From NCBI GenBank assembly GCA_965262845.1, contig CBDHFX010000002.1, positions 248,001-312,000 on the forward strand: 64,000 bases of DNA. Direction: 5' to 3'. Both the position numbers and the translations under genes were made by a program. This stretch comes from ECT2AJA-044 sp965262845. Its GTDB lineage: Bacteria; Bacteroidota; Bacteroidia; Flavobacteriales; ECT2AJA-044. Positions 61,501 through 64,000 of this stretch are shown in pieces. The notes beneath the pieces are model-generated. The model saw only the letters and a list, made by a program, of their open reading frames with translations. It did not search any database and was not told the DNA's origin. Position 1 is the first letter of the stretch. Each line of letters starts with the position of its first letter.

Positions 61501-64000
61501 ACTGAACCTGCCGATACGGTCAACAGGCCTGGTTCGGTAATGCTGTACGAAAAGACTTGCTGGCACCCACTGGCATCGCTTACCGATACCTTGTAGGTTC
61601 CCTCGCCCAGGTTACTTCGTGAAATAGCATATGGAGCGCTGTTTAAGCTACCGGATGGTCCGTTATCATCCCATGCATAGGTATAATCGGGTGTACCGCC
61701 GCTGATGGATATGGCGATGGCACCATCACTGGCTCCACAGGTAGTGACGTTGTTAGCCCCACCGGTAGCAACCAGGGCAGTGGGTTCAGTAATGCTTATG
61801 ATAAGGGAACCGGTGCAGCTACTGGCATCGGTAACCGTTACCTGGTAGGTTCCGGCTGTCAGGTTACTCAGGGCTGAGGTGGTGTGCGCAGTATTCCATA
61901 TATAGCTGTACGGAGAGGTTCCGCCCGATACGCTCACCGTCAGCGCTCCGTCATCACCTCCGAAGCAACTGGCGTTGGTTACCGAACCTGCCGATACGGT
62001 CAACAGGCCTGGTTCGGTAATGCTGTACGAAAAGACTTGCTGGCACCCACTGGCATCGCTTACCGATACCTTGTAGGTTCCCTCGCCCAGGTTACTTCGT
62101 GAAATAGCATATGGAGCGCTGTTTAAGCTACCGGATGGTCCGTTATCATCCCATGCATAGGTATAATCGGGTGTACCGCCGCTGATGGATATGGCGATGG
62201 CACCATCACTGGCTCCACAGGTAGTGACGTTGTTAGCCCCACCGGTAGCAACCAGGGCAGTGGGTTCAGTAATGCTTATGATAAGGGAACCGGTGCAGCT
62301 ACTGGCATCGGTAACCGTTACCTGGTAGGTTCCGGCTGTCAGGTTACTCAGGGTTGAAGTGGTGCCGTCCGTATTCCACAGGTAGCTGTACGGAGAGGTT
62401 CCGCCCGATACGCTCACCGTCAGCGCTCCGTCATCACCTCCGAAGCAACTGGCGTTGGTTACCGAACCTGCCGATACGGTCAACAGGCCTGGTTCGGTAA
62501 TGCTGTACGAAAAGACTTGCTGGCACCCACTGGCATCGCTTACCGATACCTTGTAGGTTCCCTCGCCCAGGTTACTTCGTGAAATAGCATATGGAGCGCT
62601 GTTTAAGCTACCGGATGGTCCGTTATCATCCCATGCATAGGTATAATCGGGTGTACCGCCGCTGATGGATATGGCGATGGCACCATCACTGGCTCCGCAG
62701 GTAGTGACGTTGTTAGCCCCACCGGTAGCAACCAGGGCAGTGGGTTCAGTAATGCTTATGATAAGGGAACCGGTGCAGCTACTGGCATCGGTAACCGTTA
62801 CCTGGTAGGTTCCGGCTGTCAGGTTACTCAGGGCTGAGGTGGTGTGCGCAGTATTCCATATATAGCTGTACGGAGAGGTTCCGCCCGATACGCTCACCGT
62901 CAGCGCTCCGTCATCACCTCCGAAGCAACTGGCGTTGGTTACCGAACCTGCCGATACGGTCAACAGGCCTGGTTCGGTAATGCTGTACGAAAAGACTTGC
63001 TGGCACCCACTGGCATCGCTTACCGATACCTTGTAGGTTCCCTCGCCCAGGTTACTTCGTGAAATAGCATATGGAGCGCTGTTTAAGCTACCGGATGGTC
63101 CGTTATCATCCCATGCATAGGTATAATCGGGTGTACCGCCGCTGATGGATATGGCGATGGCACCATCACTGGCTCCACAGGTAGTGACGTTGTTAGCCCC
63201 ACCGGTAGCAACCAGGGCAGTGGGTTCAGTAATGCTTATGATAAGGGAACCGGTGCAGCTACTGGCATCGGTAACCGTTACCTGGTAGGTTCCGGCTGTC
63301 AGACCACTCAGGGTTGAAGTGGTGCCGTCCGTATTCCACAGGTAGCTGTACGGAGAGGTTCCGCCCGATACGCTCACCGTCAGCGCTCCGTCATCACCTC
63401 CGAAGCAACTGGCGTTGGTTACCGAACCTGCCGATACGGTCAACAGGCCTGGTTCGGTAATGCTGTACGAAAAGACTTGCTGGCACCCACTGGCATCGCT
63501 TACCGATACCTTGTAGGTTCCCTCGCCCAGGTTACTTCGTGAAATAGCATATGGAGCGCTGTTTAAGCTACCGGATGGTCCGTTATCATCCCATGCATAG
63601 GTATAATCGGGTGTACCGCCGCTGATGGATATGGCGATGGAACCATCACTGGCTCCACAGGTAGTGACGTTGTTAGCCCCACCGGTAGCAACCAGGGCAG
63701 TGGGTTCAGTAATGCTTATGATAAGGGAACCGGTGCAGCTACTGGCATCGGTAACCGTTACCTGGTAGGTTCCGGCTGTCAGGTTACTCAGGGCTGAGGT
63801 GGTGTGCGCAGTATTCCATATATAGCTGTACGGAGAGGTTCCGCCCGATACGCTCACCGTCAGCGCTCCGTCATCACCTCCGAAGCAACTGGCGTTGGTT
63901 ACCGAACCTGCCGATACGGTCAACAGGCCTGGTTCGGTAATGCTGTACGAAAAGACTTGCTGGCACCCACTGGCATCGCTTACCGATACCTTGTAGGTTC
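40572..64000 (-). CDS. Giant SprB-repeat surface protein with T9SS sorting domain (5' end beyond window)
   Basis: One frame is open from the right edge to the stop at 40572, over 7,800 residues. The start lies outside: no ATG in a signal-peptide context is present, and the sequence to 64000 is still repeat ('TYKVSVSDASGCQQVFSYSI'). Nearly all of it consists of ~80-residue SprB-type repeats ('SCFGGNDGALSVSVSGG..PYSYLWNTG....LTAGTYQVTVTDA.GC'), each with paired Cys. Order from the C-terminus: type A T9SS tail (40572-40860, 'INLYPNPTAEEVFIDYD', ending 'QLVIQK'), mixed SprB repeats (to ~44060), the 246-bp array, a mixed region with two other modules, and the 480-bp array. SprB of F. johnsoniae, a 6,497-residue gliding adhesin, is the known relative in style; adhesion or gliding is inferred. 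Composition is Gly/Ser/Thr/Ala-rich. Confidence 0.92.
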   Translation of the reverse strand, partial: TYKVSVSDASGCQQVFSYSITEPGLLTVSAGSVTNASCFGGDDGALTVSVSGGTSPYSYIWNTAHTTSALSNLTAGTYQVTVTDASSCTGSLIISITEPTALVATGGANNVTTCGASDGSIAISISGGTPDYTYAWDDNGPSGSLNSAPYAISRSNLGEGTYKVSVSDASGCQQVFSYSITEPGLLTVSAGSVTNASCFGGDDGALTVSVSGGTSPYSYLWNTDGTTSTLSGLTAGTYQVTVTDASSCTGSLIISITEPTALVATGGANNVTTCGASDGAIAISISGGTPDYTYAWDDNGPSGSLNSAPYAISRSNLGEGTYKVSVSDASGCQQVFSYSITEPGLLTVSAGSVTNASCFGGDDGALTVSVSGGTSPYSYIWNTAHTTSALSNLTAGTYQVTVTDASSCTGSLIISITEPTALVATGGANNVTTCGASDGAIAISISGGTPDYTYAWDDNGPSGSLNSAPYAISRSNLGEGTYKVSVSDASGCQQVFSYSITEPGLLTVSAGSVTNASCFGGDDGALTVSVSGGTSPYSYLWNTDGTTSTLSNLTAGTYQVTVTDASSCTGSLIISITEPTALVATGGANNVTTCGASDGAIAISISGGTPDYTYAWDDNGPSGSLNSAPYAISRSNLGEGTYKVSVSDASGCQQVFSYSITEPGLLTVSAGSVTNASCFGGDDGALTVSVSGGTSPYSYIWNTAHTTSALSNLTAGTYQVTVTDASSCTGSLIISITEPTALVATGGANNVTTCGASDGAIAISISGGTPDYTYAWDDNGPSGSLNSAPYAISRSNLGEGTYKVSVSDASGCQQVFSYSITEPGLLTVSAGSVTQVSCFGGDDGALTVSVSGGTSPYSYLWNTDGTTSTLSGLTAGTYQVTVTDASSCTGSLIISITEPTALVATGGANNVTTCGASDGAIAISISGGTPDYTYAWDDNGPSGSLNSAPYAISRSNLGEGTYKVSVSDASGCQQVFSYSITEPGLLTVSAGSVTNASCFGGDDGALTVSVSGGTSPYSYIWNTAHTTSALSNLTAGTYQVTVTDASSCTGSLIISITEPTALVATGGANNVTTCGASDGAIAISISGGTPDYTYAWDDNGPSGSLNSAPYAISRSNLGEGTYKVSVSDASGCQQVFSYSITEPGLLTVSAGSVTQVSCFGGDDGALTVSVSGGTSPYSYLWNTDGTTSTLSGLTAGTYQVTVTDASSCTGSLIISITEPTALVATGGANNVTTCGASDGAIAISISGGTPDYTYAWDDNGPSGSLNSAPYAISRSNLGEGTYKVSVSDASGCQQVFSYSITEPGLLTVSAGSVTNASCFGGDDGALTVSVSGGTSPYSYLWNTDGTTSTLSGLTAGTYQVTVTDASSCTGSLIISITEPTALVATGGASNVTTCGASDGSIAISISGGTPDYTYAWDDNGPSGSLNSAPYAISRSNLGEGTYKVSVSDASGCQQVFSYSITEPGLLTVSAGSVTQVSCFGGDDGALTVSVSGGTSPYSYLWNTDGTTSTLSNLTAGTYQVTVTDASSCTGSLIISITEPTALVATGGANNVTTCGASDGAIAISISGGTPDYTYAWDDNGPSGSLNSAPYAISRSNLGEGTYKVSVSDASGCQQVFSYSITEPGLLTVSAGSVTNASCFGGDDGALTVSVSGGTSPYSYLWNTDGTTSTLSGLTAGTYQVTVTDASSCTGSLIISITEPTALVATGGANNVTTCGASDGSIAISISGGTPDYTYAWDDNGPSGSLNSAPYAISRSNLGEGTYKVSVSDASGCQQVFSYSITEPGLLTVSAGSVTNASCFGGDDGALTVSVSGGTSPYSYIWNTDGTTSTLSGLTAGTYQVTVTDASSCTGSLIISITEPTALVATGGANNVTTCGASDGSIAISISGGTPDYTYAWDDNGPSGSLNSAPYAISRSNLGEGTYKVSVSDASGCQQVFSYSITEPGLLTVSAGSVTNASCFGGDDGALTVSVSGGTSPYSYIWNTAHTTSALSNLTAGTYQVTVTDASSCTGSLIISITEPTALVATGGANNVTTCGASDGSIAISISGGTPDYTYAWDDNGPSGSLNSAPYAISRSNLGEGTYKVSVSDASGCQQVFSYSITEPGLLTVSAGSVTNASCFGGDDGALTVSVSGGTSPYSYLWNTDGTTSTLSSLTAGTYQVTVTDASSCTGSLIISITEPTALVATGGANNVTTCGASDGSIAISISGGTPDYTYAWDDNGPSGSLNSAPYAISRSNLGEGTYKVSVSDASGCQQVFSYSITEPGLLTVSAGSVTQVSCFGGDDGALTVSVSGGTSPYSYLWNTDGTTSTLSNLTAGTYQVTVTDASSCTGSLIISITEPTALVATGGANNVTTCGASDGAIAISISGGTPDYTYAWDDNGPSGSLNSAPYAISRSNLGEGTYKVSVSDASGCQQVFSYSITEPGLLTVSAGSVTNASCFGGDDGALTVSVSGGTSPYSYLWNTDGTTSTLSNLTAGTYQVTVTDASSCTGSLIISITEPTALVATGGANNVTTCGASDGAIAISISGGTPDYTYAWDDNGPSGSLNSAPYAISRSNLGEGTYKVSVSDASGCQQVFSYSITEPGLLTVSAGSVTNASCFGGDDGALTVSVSGGTSPYSYLWNTDGTTSTLSNLTAGTYQVTVTDASSCTGSLIISITEPTALVATGGANNVTTCGASDGSIAISISGGTPDYTYAWDDNGPSGSLNSAPYAISRSNLGEGTYKVSVSDASGCQQVFSYSITEPGLLTVSAGSVTNASCFGGDDGALTVSVSGGTSPYSYLWNTDGTTSTLSNLTAGTYQVTVTDASSCTGSLIISITEPTALVATGGANNVTTCGASDGSIAISISGGTPDYTYAWDDNGPSGSLNSAPYAISRSNLGEGTYKVSVSDASGCQQVFSYSITEPGLLTVSAGSVTNASCFGGDDGALTVSVSGGTSPYSYLWNTDGTTSTLSNLTAGTYQVTVTDASSCTGSLIISITEPTALVATGGANNVTTCGASDGAIAISISGGTPDYTYAWDDNGPSGSLNSAPYAISRSNLGEGTYKVSVSDASGCQQVFSYSITEPGLLTVSAGSVTNASCFGGDDGALTVSVSGGTSPYSYLWNTDGTTSTLSGLTAGTYQVTVTDASSCTGSLIISITEPTALVATGGANNVTTCGASDGAIAISISGGTPGYTYAWDDNGPSGSLNSAPYAISRSNLGEGTYKVSVSDASGCQQVFSYSITEPGLLTVSAGSVTNASCFGGDDGALTVSVSGGTSPYSYLWNTDGTTSTLSGLTAGTYQVTVTDASSCTGSLIISITEPTALVATGGANNVTTCGASDGSIAISISGGTPDYTYAWDDNGPSGSLNSAPYAISRSNLGEGTYKVSVSDASGCQQVFSYSITEPGLLTVSAGSVTQVSCFGGDDGALTVSVSGGTSPYSYLWNTDGTTSTLSGLTAGTYQVTVTDASSCTGSLIISITEPTALVATGGANNVTTCGASDGAIAISISGGTPDYTYAWDDNGPSGSLNSAPYAISRSNLGEGTYKVSVSDASGCQQVFSYSITEPGLLTVSAGSVTQVSCFGGDDGALTVSVSGGTSPYSYLWNTDGTTSTLSSLTAGTYQVTVTDASSCTGSLIISITEPTALVATGGANNVTTCGASDGAIAISISGGTPGYTYAWDDNGPSGSLNSAPYAISRSNLGEGTYKVSVSDASGCQQVFSYSITEPGLLTVSAGSVTNASCFGGDDGALTVSVSGGTSPYSYLWNTDGTTSTLSGLTAGTYQVTVTDASSCTGSLIISITEPTALVATGGANNVTTCGASDGSIAISISGGTPDYTYAWDDNGPSGSLNSAPYAISRSNLGEGTYKVSVSDASGCQQVFSYSITEPGLLTASINSVTNVSCFGGNGGALTVSVSGGTPGYTYLWDNGLSAGTSHSNLSAGTYRITVTDANGCTQALPVNITQPSAALTATASGGVTNVSCSGGSDGAINLTVTGGSSPYSYLWNTGDATSSLSGLTAGTYQVTVTDASSCTGSLTVSITEPDPITVTFTVHEQALWCNNIHGGLGYVVSGGSGTYTDQDWLRIDQFYEITWSWNTATEGVFNDFFGEFIGRPLVVTITDSQGCTGTSDTITVSAAPPLNVTSSLCSSVGQINSLSITVSGGGFIPYSYLWDNGSTTPQIDNLQPGTYTVTITQNDAELLDTDGVFGVCDTVISYTIPATDLAPLTVSLESATNATCYGADNGSINVNVSGGVPPYSYSWVRDPQAGFTDPGTKDLSGLGPGVYTLVVTNANHCTQAFSHTITEPEALTVSAGSVTQVSCFGGSDGVLTLTVLGGTSPYSYIWNTAHTTSTLSGLTAGTYRVTVSDNTGCTQSLALNITEPTALVATGGASNVTTCGASDGSIDITISGGTPDYTYAWDDNGPSGSLNSAPYAISRSNLGEGTYQVSVSDASGCQQVFSYIITEPGLLTVSAGSVTQVSCFGGDDGALTVSVSGGTSPYSYLWNTDGTTSTLSGLTAGTYQVTVTDASSCTGSLIISITEPTALVATGGPANISCQGANDGSTNVTVTGGSSPYSYLWDTGGTTSTLSNLTAGTYRVTVSDNAGCTQSLALSITEPDALVVTGGTMNSCHGSNDGSTTLTISGGTTPYSYSWNTGGTTSTLSNLTAGTYRVTVSDNAGCTQFLALSITELAPITVTFTAHEQALWCDNDRGQLIYVVSGGSGIYADQDWLRIDLDGRESTWPWNTVDEGVFTDVFGGLIGQQFTVTITDSQGCTGTSDTITISAAPPLNVTSSLCSSVGQINSLSITVSGGGINPYSYLWDNGATTPQIDNLQPGTYTVTITQTDTTGIIDDVCDTIISYTIPATDLAPLTVSLESATNATCYGADNGSIDVTVSGGVPPYSYSWVRDPQAGFTDPGTEDLSGLGPGVYTLVVTNANHCTQAFSHTITEPEALTVSAGLVTQVSCFGGDDGALTVSVSGGTSPYSYIWNTAHTTSALSNLTAGTYRITVSDNAGCTQSLALNITEPGALVASGGASNVTTCGASDGSIDISISGGTPDYTYAWDDNGPSGSLNSAPYAISRSNLDEGTYKVSVSDASGCQQVFSYSIIEPGLLTASISSVTNVSCFGGNDGTLTVSVSGGTPGYTYMWDNGLSAGTSHSNLSVGTYRITVTDANGCTQSLSVNITQPGGAALTANGVVTNINCNGANDGAIDVTVLGGTTPYTYDWSSSQAGFTNQATEDLSALGPGTYTLDVTDAAGCTLNVSYTITQPAAALSANGVVTNINCNGANDGAIDVTVLGGTTPYTYDWSSSQAGFTNQATEDLSALGPGTYTLDVTDAAGCTLNVSYTITQPAAALSANGVVTNINCNGANDGAIDVTVLGGTTPYTYDWSSSQAGFTNQATEDLSALGPGTYTLDVTDAAGCTLNVSYTITQPAAALSANGVVTNINCNGANDGAIDVTVLGGTTPYTYDWSSSQAGFTNQATEDLSALGPGTYTLDVTDAAGCTLNVSYTIIQPAAALSANGVVTNINCNGANDGAIDVTVLGGTTPYTYDWSSSQAGFTNQATEDLSALGPGTYTLDVTDAAGCTLNVSYTITQPAAALSANGVVTNINCNGANDGAIDVTVLGGTTPYTYDWSSSQAGFTNQATEDLSALGPGTYTLDVTDAAGCTLNVSYTITQPAAALSANGVVTNINCNGANDGAIDVTVLGGTTPYTYDWSSSQAGFTNQATEDLSALGPGTYTLDVTDAAGCTLNVSYTITQPAAALSANGVVTNINCNGANDGAIDVTVLGGTTPYTYDWSSSQAGFTNQATEDLSALGPGTYTLDVTDAAGCTLNVSYTITQPAAALSANGVVTNINCNGANDGAIDVTVLGGTTPYTYDWSSSQAGFTNQATEDLSALGPGTYTLDVTDAAGCTLNVSYTITQPAAALSANGVVTNINCNGANDGAIDVTVLGGTTPYTYDWSSSQAGFTNQATEDLSALGPGTYTLDVTDAAGCTLNVSYTITQPAAALSANGVVTNINCNGANDGAIDVTVLGGTTPYTYDWSSSQAGFTNQATEDLSALGPGTYTLDVTDAAGCTLNVSYTITQPSAALSANGVVTNINCNGANDGAIDVTVLGGTTPYTYDWSSSQAGFTNQATEDLSALGPGTYTLDVTDAAGCTLNVSYTITQPAAALSANGVVTNINCNGANDGAIDVTVLGGTTPYTYDWSSSQAGFTNQATEDLSALGPGTYTLDVTDAAGCTLNVSYTITQPAAALSANGVVTNINCNGANDGAIDVTVLGGATPYTYDWSSSQAGFTNQATEDLSALGPGTYTLDVTDAAGCTLNVSYTITQPAAALSANGVVTNINCNGANDGAIDVTVLGGTTPYTYDWSSSQAGFTNQATEDLSALGPGTYTLDVTDAAGCTLNVSYTITQPAAALSANGVVTNINCNGANDGAIDVTVLGGTTPYTYDWSSSQAGFTNQATEDLSALGPGTYTLDVTDAAGCTLNVSYTITQPAAALSANGVVTNINCNGANDGAIDVTVLGGTTPYTYDWSSSQAGFTNQATEDLSALGPGTYTLDVTDAAGCTLNVSYTITQPAAALSANGVVTNVSCFGGSDGAIDVTVLGGATPYTYVWSSSQAGFTNQTTEDLSALGPGTYDLIVTDANGCTLNVSYTITQPATALSANGVVTNVSCFGGSDGAINLTVTGGSSPYNYLWNIGGTTSTLSNLTAGTYQVTVSDNAGCTQSLALSITEPDALVVTGGATNVTTCGASDGSIAITVSGGTPGYTYAWDNGSTGILNSAPYTISRNNLGPGTYQVSVSDADGCQQVFSYIITGPGLLTASISSVTNVSCFGGNDGALSVSISGGSPPYSYLWNTGDIIPGLSNLTAGTYRVTVSDNAGCTQSLSVNITQPSALIATGGAGNITACGASDGSIAITVSGGTPDYTYAWDNGSTGILNSAPYTISRNNLGPGTYQVSVSDADGCQQVFSYIITEPGLLTASTSSVTNVSCFGGNDGAVSVSVSGGSPPYSHLWNTGDITPGLSNLSAGSYQVTVTDAGGCTQSFALNITQPSALIATGGAMDISCYEASDGSIDVSVSGGTPNYTYSWSRDPQAGFTDPGTEDLSGLEPGMYTLTVTDDNGCPATLMFTITEPDSLTVSTGSLTDVSCFGGSDGAVSVSVSGGSPPYSYLWNTGDVTPGLSNLMAGAYQVTVTDANACPGSTLMFTISEPDSLTISTGSLTDVSCFGGNDGALSVSVSGGTSTYSYLWNTGDVTPGLSNLTAGTYQVTVTDAAGCTQSSALNITQPGAALAATGGATDISCHGASNGFIDVTVSGGTTPYSYLWNTGGTTSNLSNLTAGTYQVTVTDANACPGSTLMFTISEPASLTVSTGSLTDVSCFGGNDGALSVSVSGGIPPYSYLWNTGDVTPGLSNLTAGSYQVTVTDDVGCTQSSTVNITQPSAALAATGGAMDISCHGASDGSIDVTVSGGTSPYSYLWNTGGTTSNLSNLIAGTYQVTVTDANACLGSTLMFTITEPDSLTVSTGSLTNVSCLGGNDGALSMSVSGGTSPYSYLWNTGDVTPGLSNLTAGSYQVTVTDDVGCTQSSTVNITQPGAVLATAIGAMDISCHGASDGSIDVTVSGGTPPYSYLWNTGDSTSSLSNLAAGTYQVTVTDASGCVADNQVVITEPAVLDVTVVIVHPDGAVANVTGGIPPYTYLWSTNPPQTTPTVTGLPNGLYTVTVTDANGCSDIEDFIISLEELNFARHINLYPNPTAEEVFIDYDFTNEMDLEVTVVNHLGQVMLTISEPNAVNGKLRLDVVEWANGVYSVLFSNGSQTSSRQLVIQK
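44059..48487 (-). repeat. 246-bp tandem array, 18 periods, inside the giant gene
   Basis: The anchor TTAGCAG(A/T)AAGTGCTG recurs exactly every 246 bp (82 codons) from 44059 to 48487 with no indel. Sixteen or seventeen units encode an almost invariant SprB repeat with 'INCNGANDGAIDVTVLGG'; the two units at the low-coordinate end carry the older-looking 'VSCFGGSDGAI'. Variation between central units is a handful of single bases. Confidence 0.95.
48990..51940 (-). repeat. Two copies of a ~1-kb block, ~1.94 kb apart, inside the giant gene
   Basis: About 49010-49995 and 50945-51935 are homologous. Both carry the same order of parts: SprB repeat, a repeat with 'SWVRDPQAGFTDPGT', a repeat with 'SSLCSSVGQINSLSITVSGG', and a ~90-residue part with 'HEQALWCN' and 'DQDWLRID' that is not a normal SprB repeat. 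Offsets of 1,935 and 1,944 bp at different anchors show small in-frame indels, so this duplication is older than the two arrays on either side. Confidence 0.85.
52401..64000 (-). repeat. 480-bp tandem array, ~24 periods, inside the giant gene
   Basis: The anchor GTAGTGACGTTGTTAGCCCC stands at 52621, 53101, 53581 and so on to 63661, each exactly 480 bp apart (160 codons), and the array continues past the edge. Each period is a pair of different SprB repeats: one with 'SCFGGDDGALTVSVSGG', one with 'TTCGASDG(A/S)IAISISGG'. No indel was seen in 11.6 kb; differences are a small set of two-state positions. Confidence 0.96.

Noticed and set aside
63900..63923. TTG at 63923 as the start of the giant gene
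   Set aside because: It falls within a repeat unit ('EPGLLTVSAG'); the frame stays open to the edge and no signal peptide follows it.
44059..64000. Regular repeats considered as a CRISPR array or satellite DNA
   Set aside because: Periods of 246 and 480 bp are multiples of three, the whole is one open frame, there are no unique spacers, and the translation is a clear run of SprB-type domains.

Overview
The window comes from a member of the Bacteroidota. Several secreted proteins end in a type IX secretion system (T9SS) type A sorting domain of the form 'YPNPA...G.Y'. The best promoter candidates match the Bacteroidota -7 box TAnnTTTG. The housekeeping genes (kbl, a DUF1599 / BT_3928-like / tpiA cluster, folP-cdaA) sit in arrangements known from this phylum. 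Genus and order cannot be read from the sequence. No rRNA, tRNA, CRISPR array, insertion sequence or phage gene was seen. No gap between genes exceeds about 265 bp.

Layout. Positions 1-3951 (-) hold one uninterrupted, C-terminally clipped surface protein with an Ig-like and a beta-helix region. Next come kbl (4215-5402, +), a small T9SS-secreted protein (5645-6382, -), an outer-membrane barrel protein (6588-7859, +) and asd (8100-9080, +). A leftward operon runs DUF1599 > BT_3928-like > ABC permease > tpiA (12655-9105). Divergent from it is folP-cdaA (12700-14329, +), which supplies folate synthesis and c-di-AMP.

Positions 14382-30832 (-) hold three tandem, closely related subtilisin-family (S8) secreted proteases. 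They share the first ~1,110 residues and then carry different C-terminal display regions: PKD/MAM-like in the first, SprB repeats with one or three 'DSYGDGIC' modules in the other two. Then follow a SulP anion transporter (-), a rightward PIG-L deacetylase / 40-residue membrane protein / sodium-solute symporter unit with overlapping reading frames, a DUF2911 protein (-) and pheT (-).

From 40572 to the right edge (-) lies one giant SprB-repeat surface protein of more than 7,800 residues. Its N-terminus lies outside the window. It contains a 246-bp array (18 periods, 44059-48487), a duplicated ~1-kb block (about 48990-51940) and a 480-bp array (about 24 periods, 52401 to the edge), all in frame.

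How the parts may work together (inference): the beta-helix protein, the small protein, the three proteases and the giant SprB-type protein all carry T9SS-type C-terminal signals, so they should be exported to the cell surface or medium. The proteases and the giant protein share related SprB repeats and a related sorting domain. The locus looks like a workshop for cell-surface proteins in which effector parts are kept constant and display or adhesion parts are rebuilt by in-frame repeat duplication. The remaining genes are ordinary metabolism and transport.
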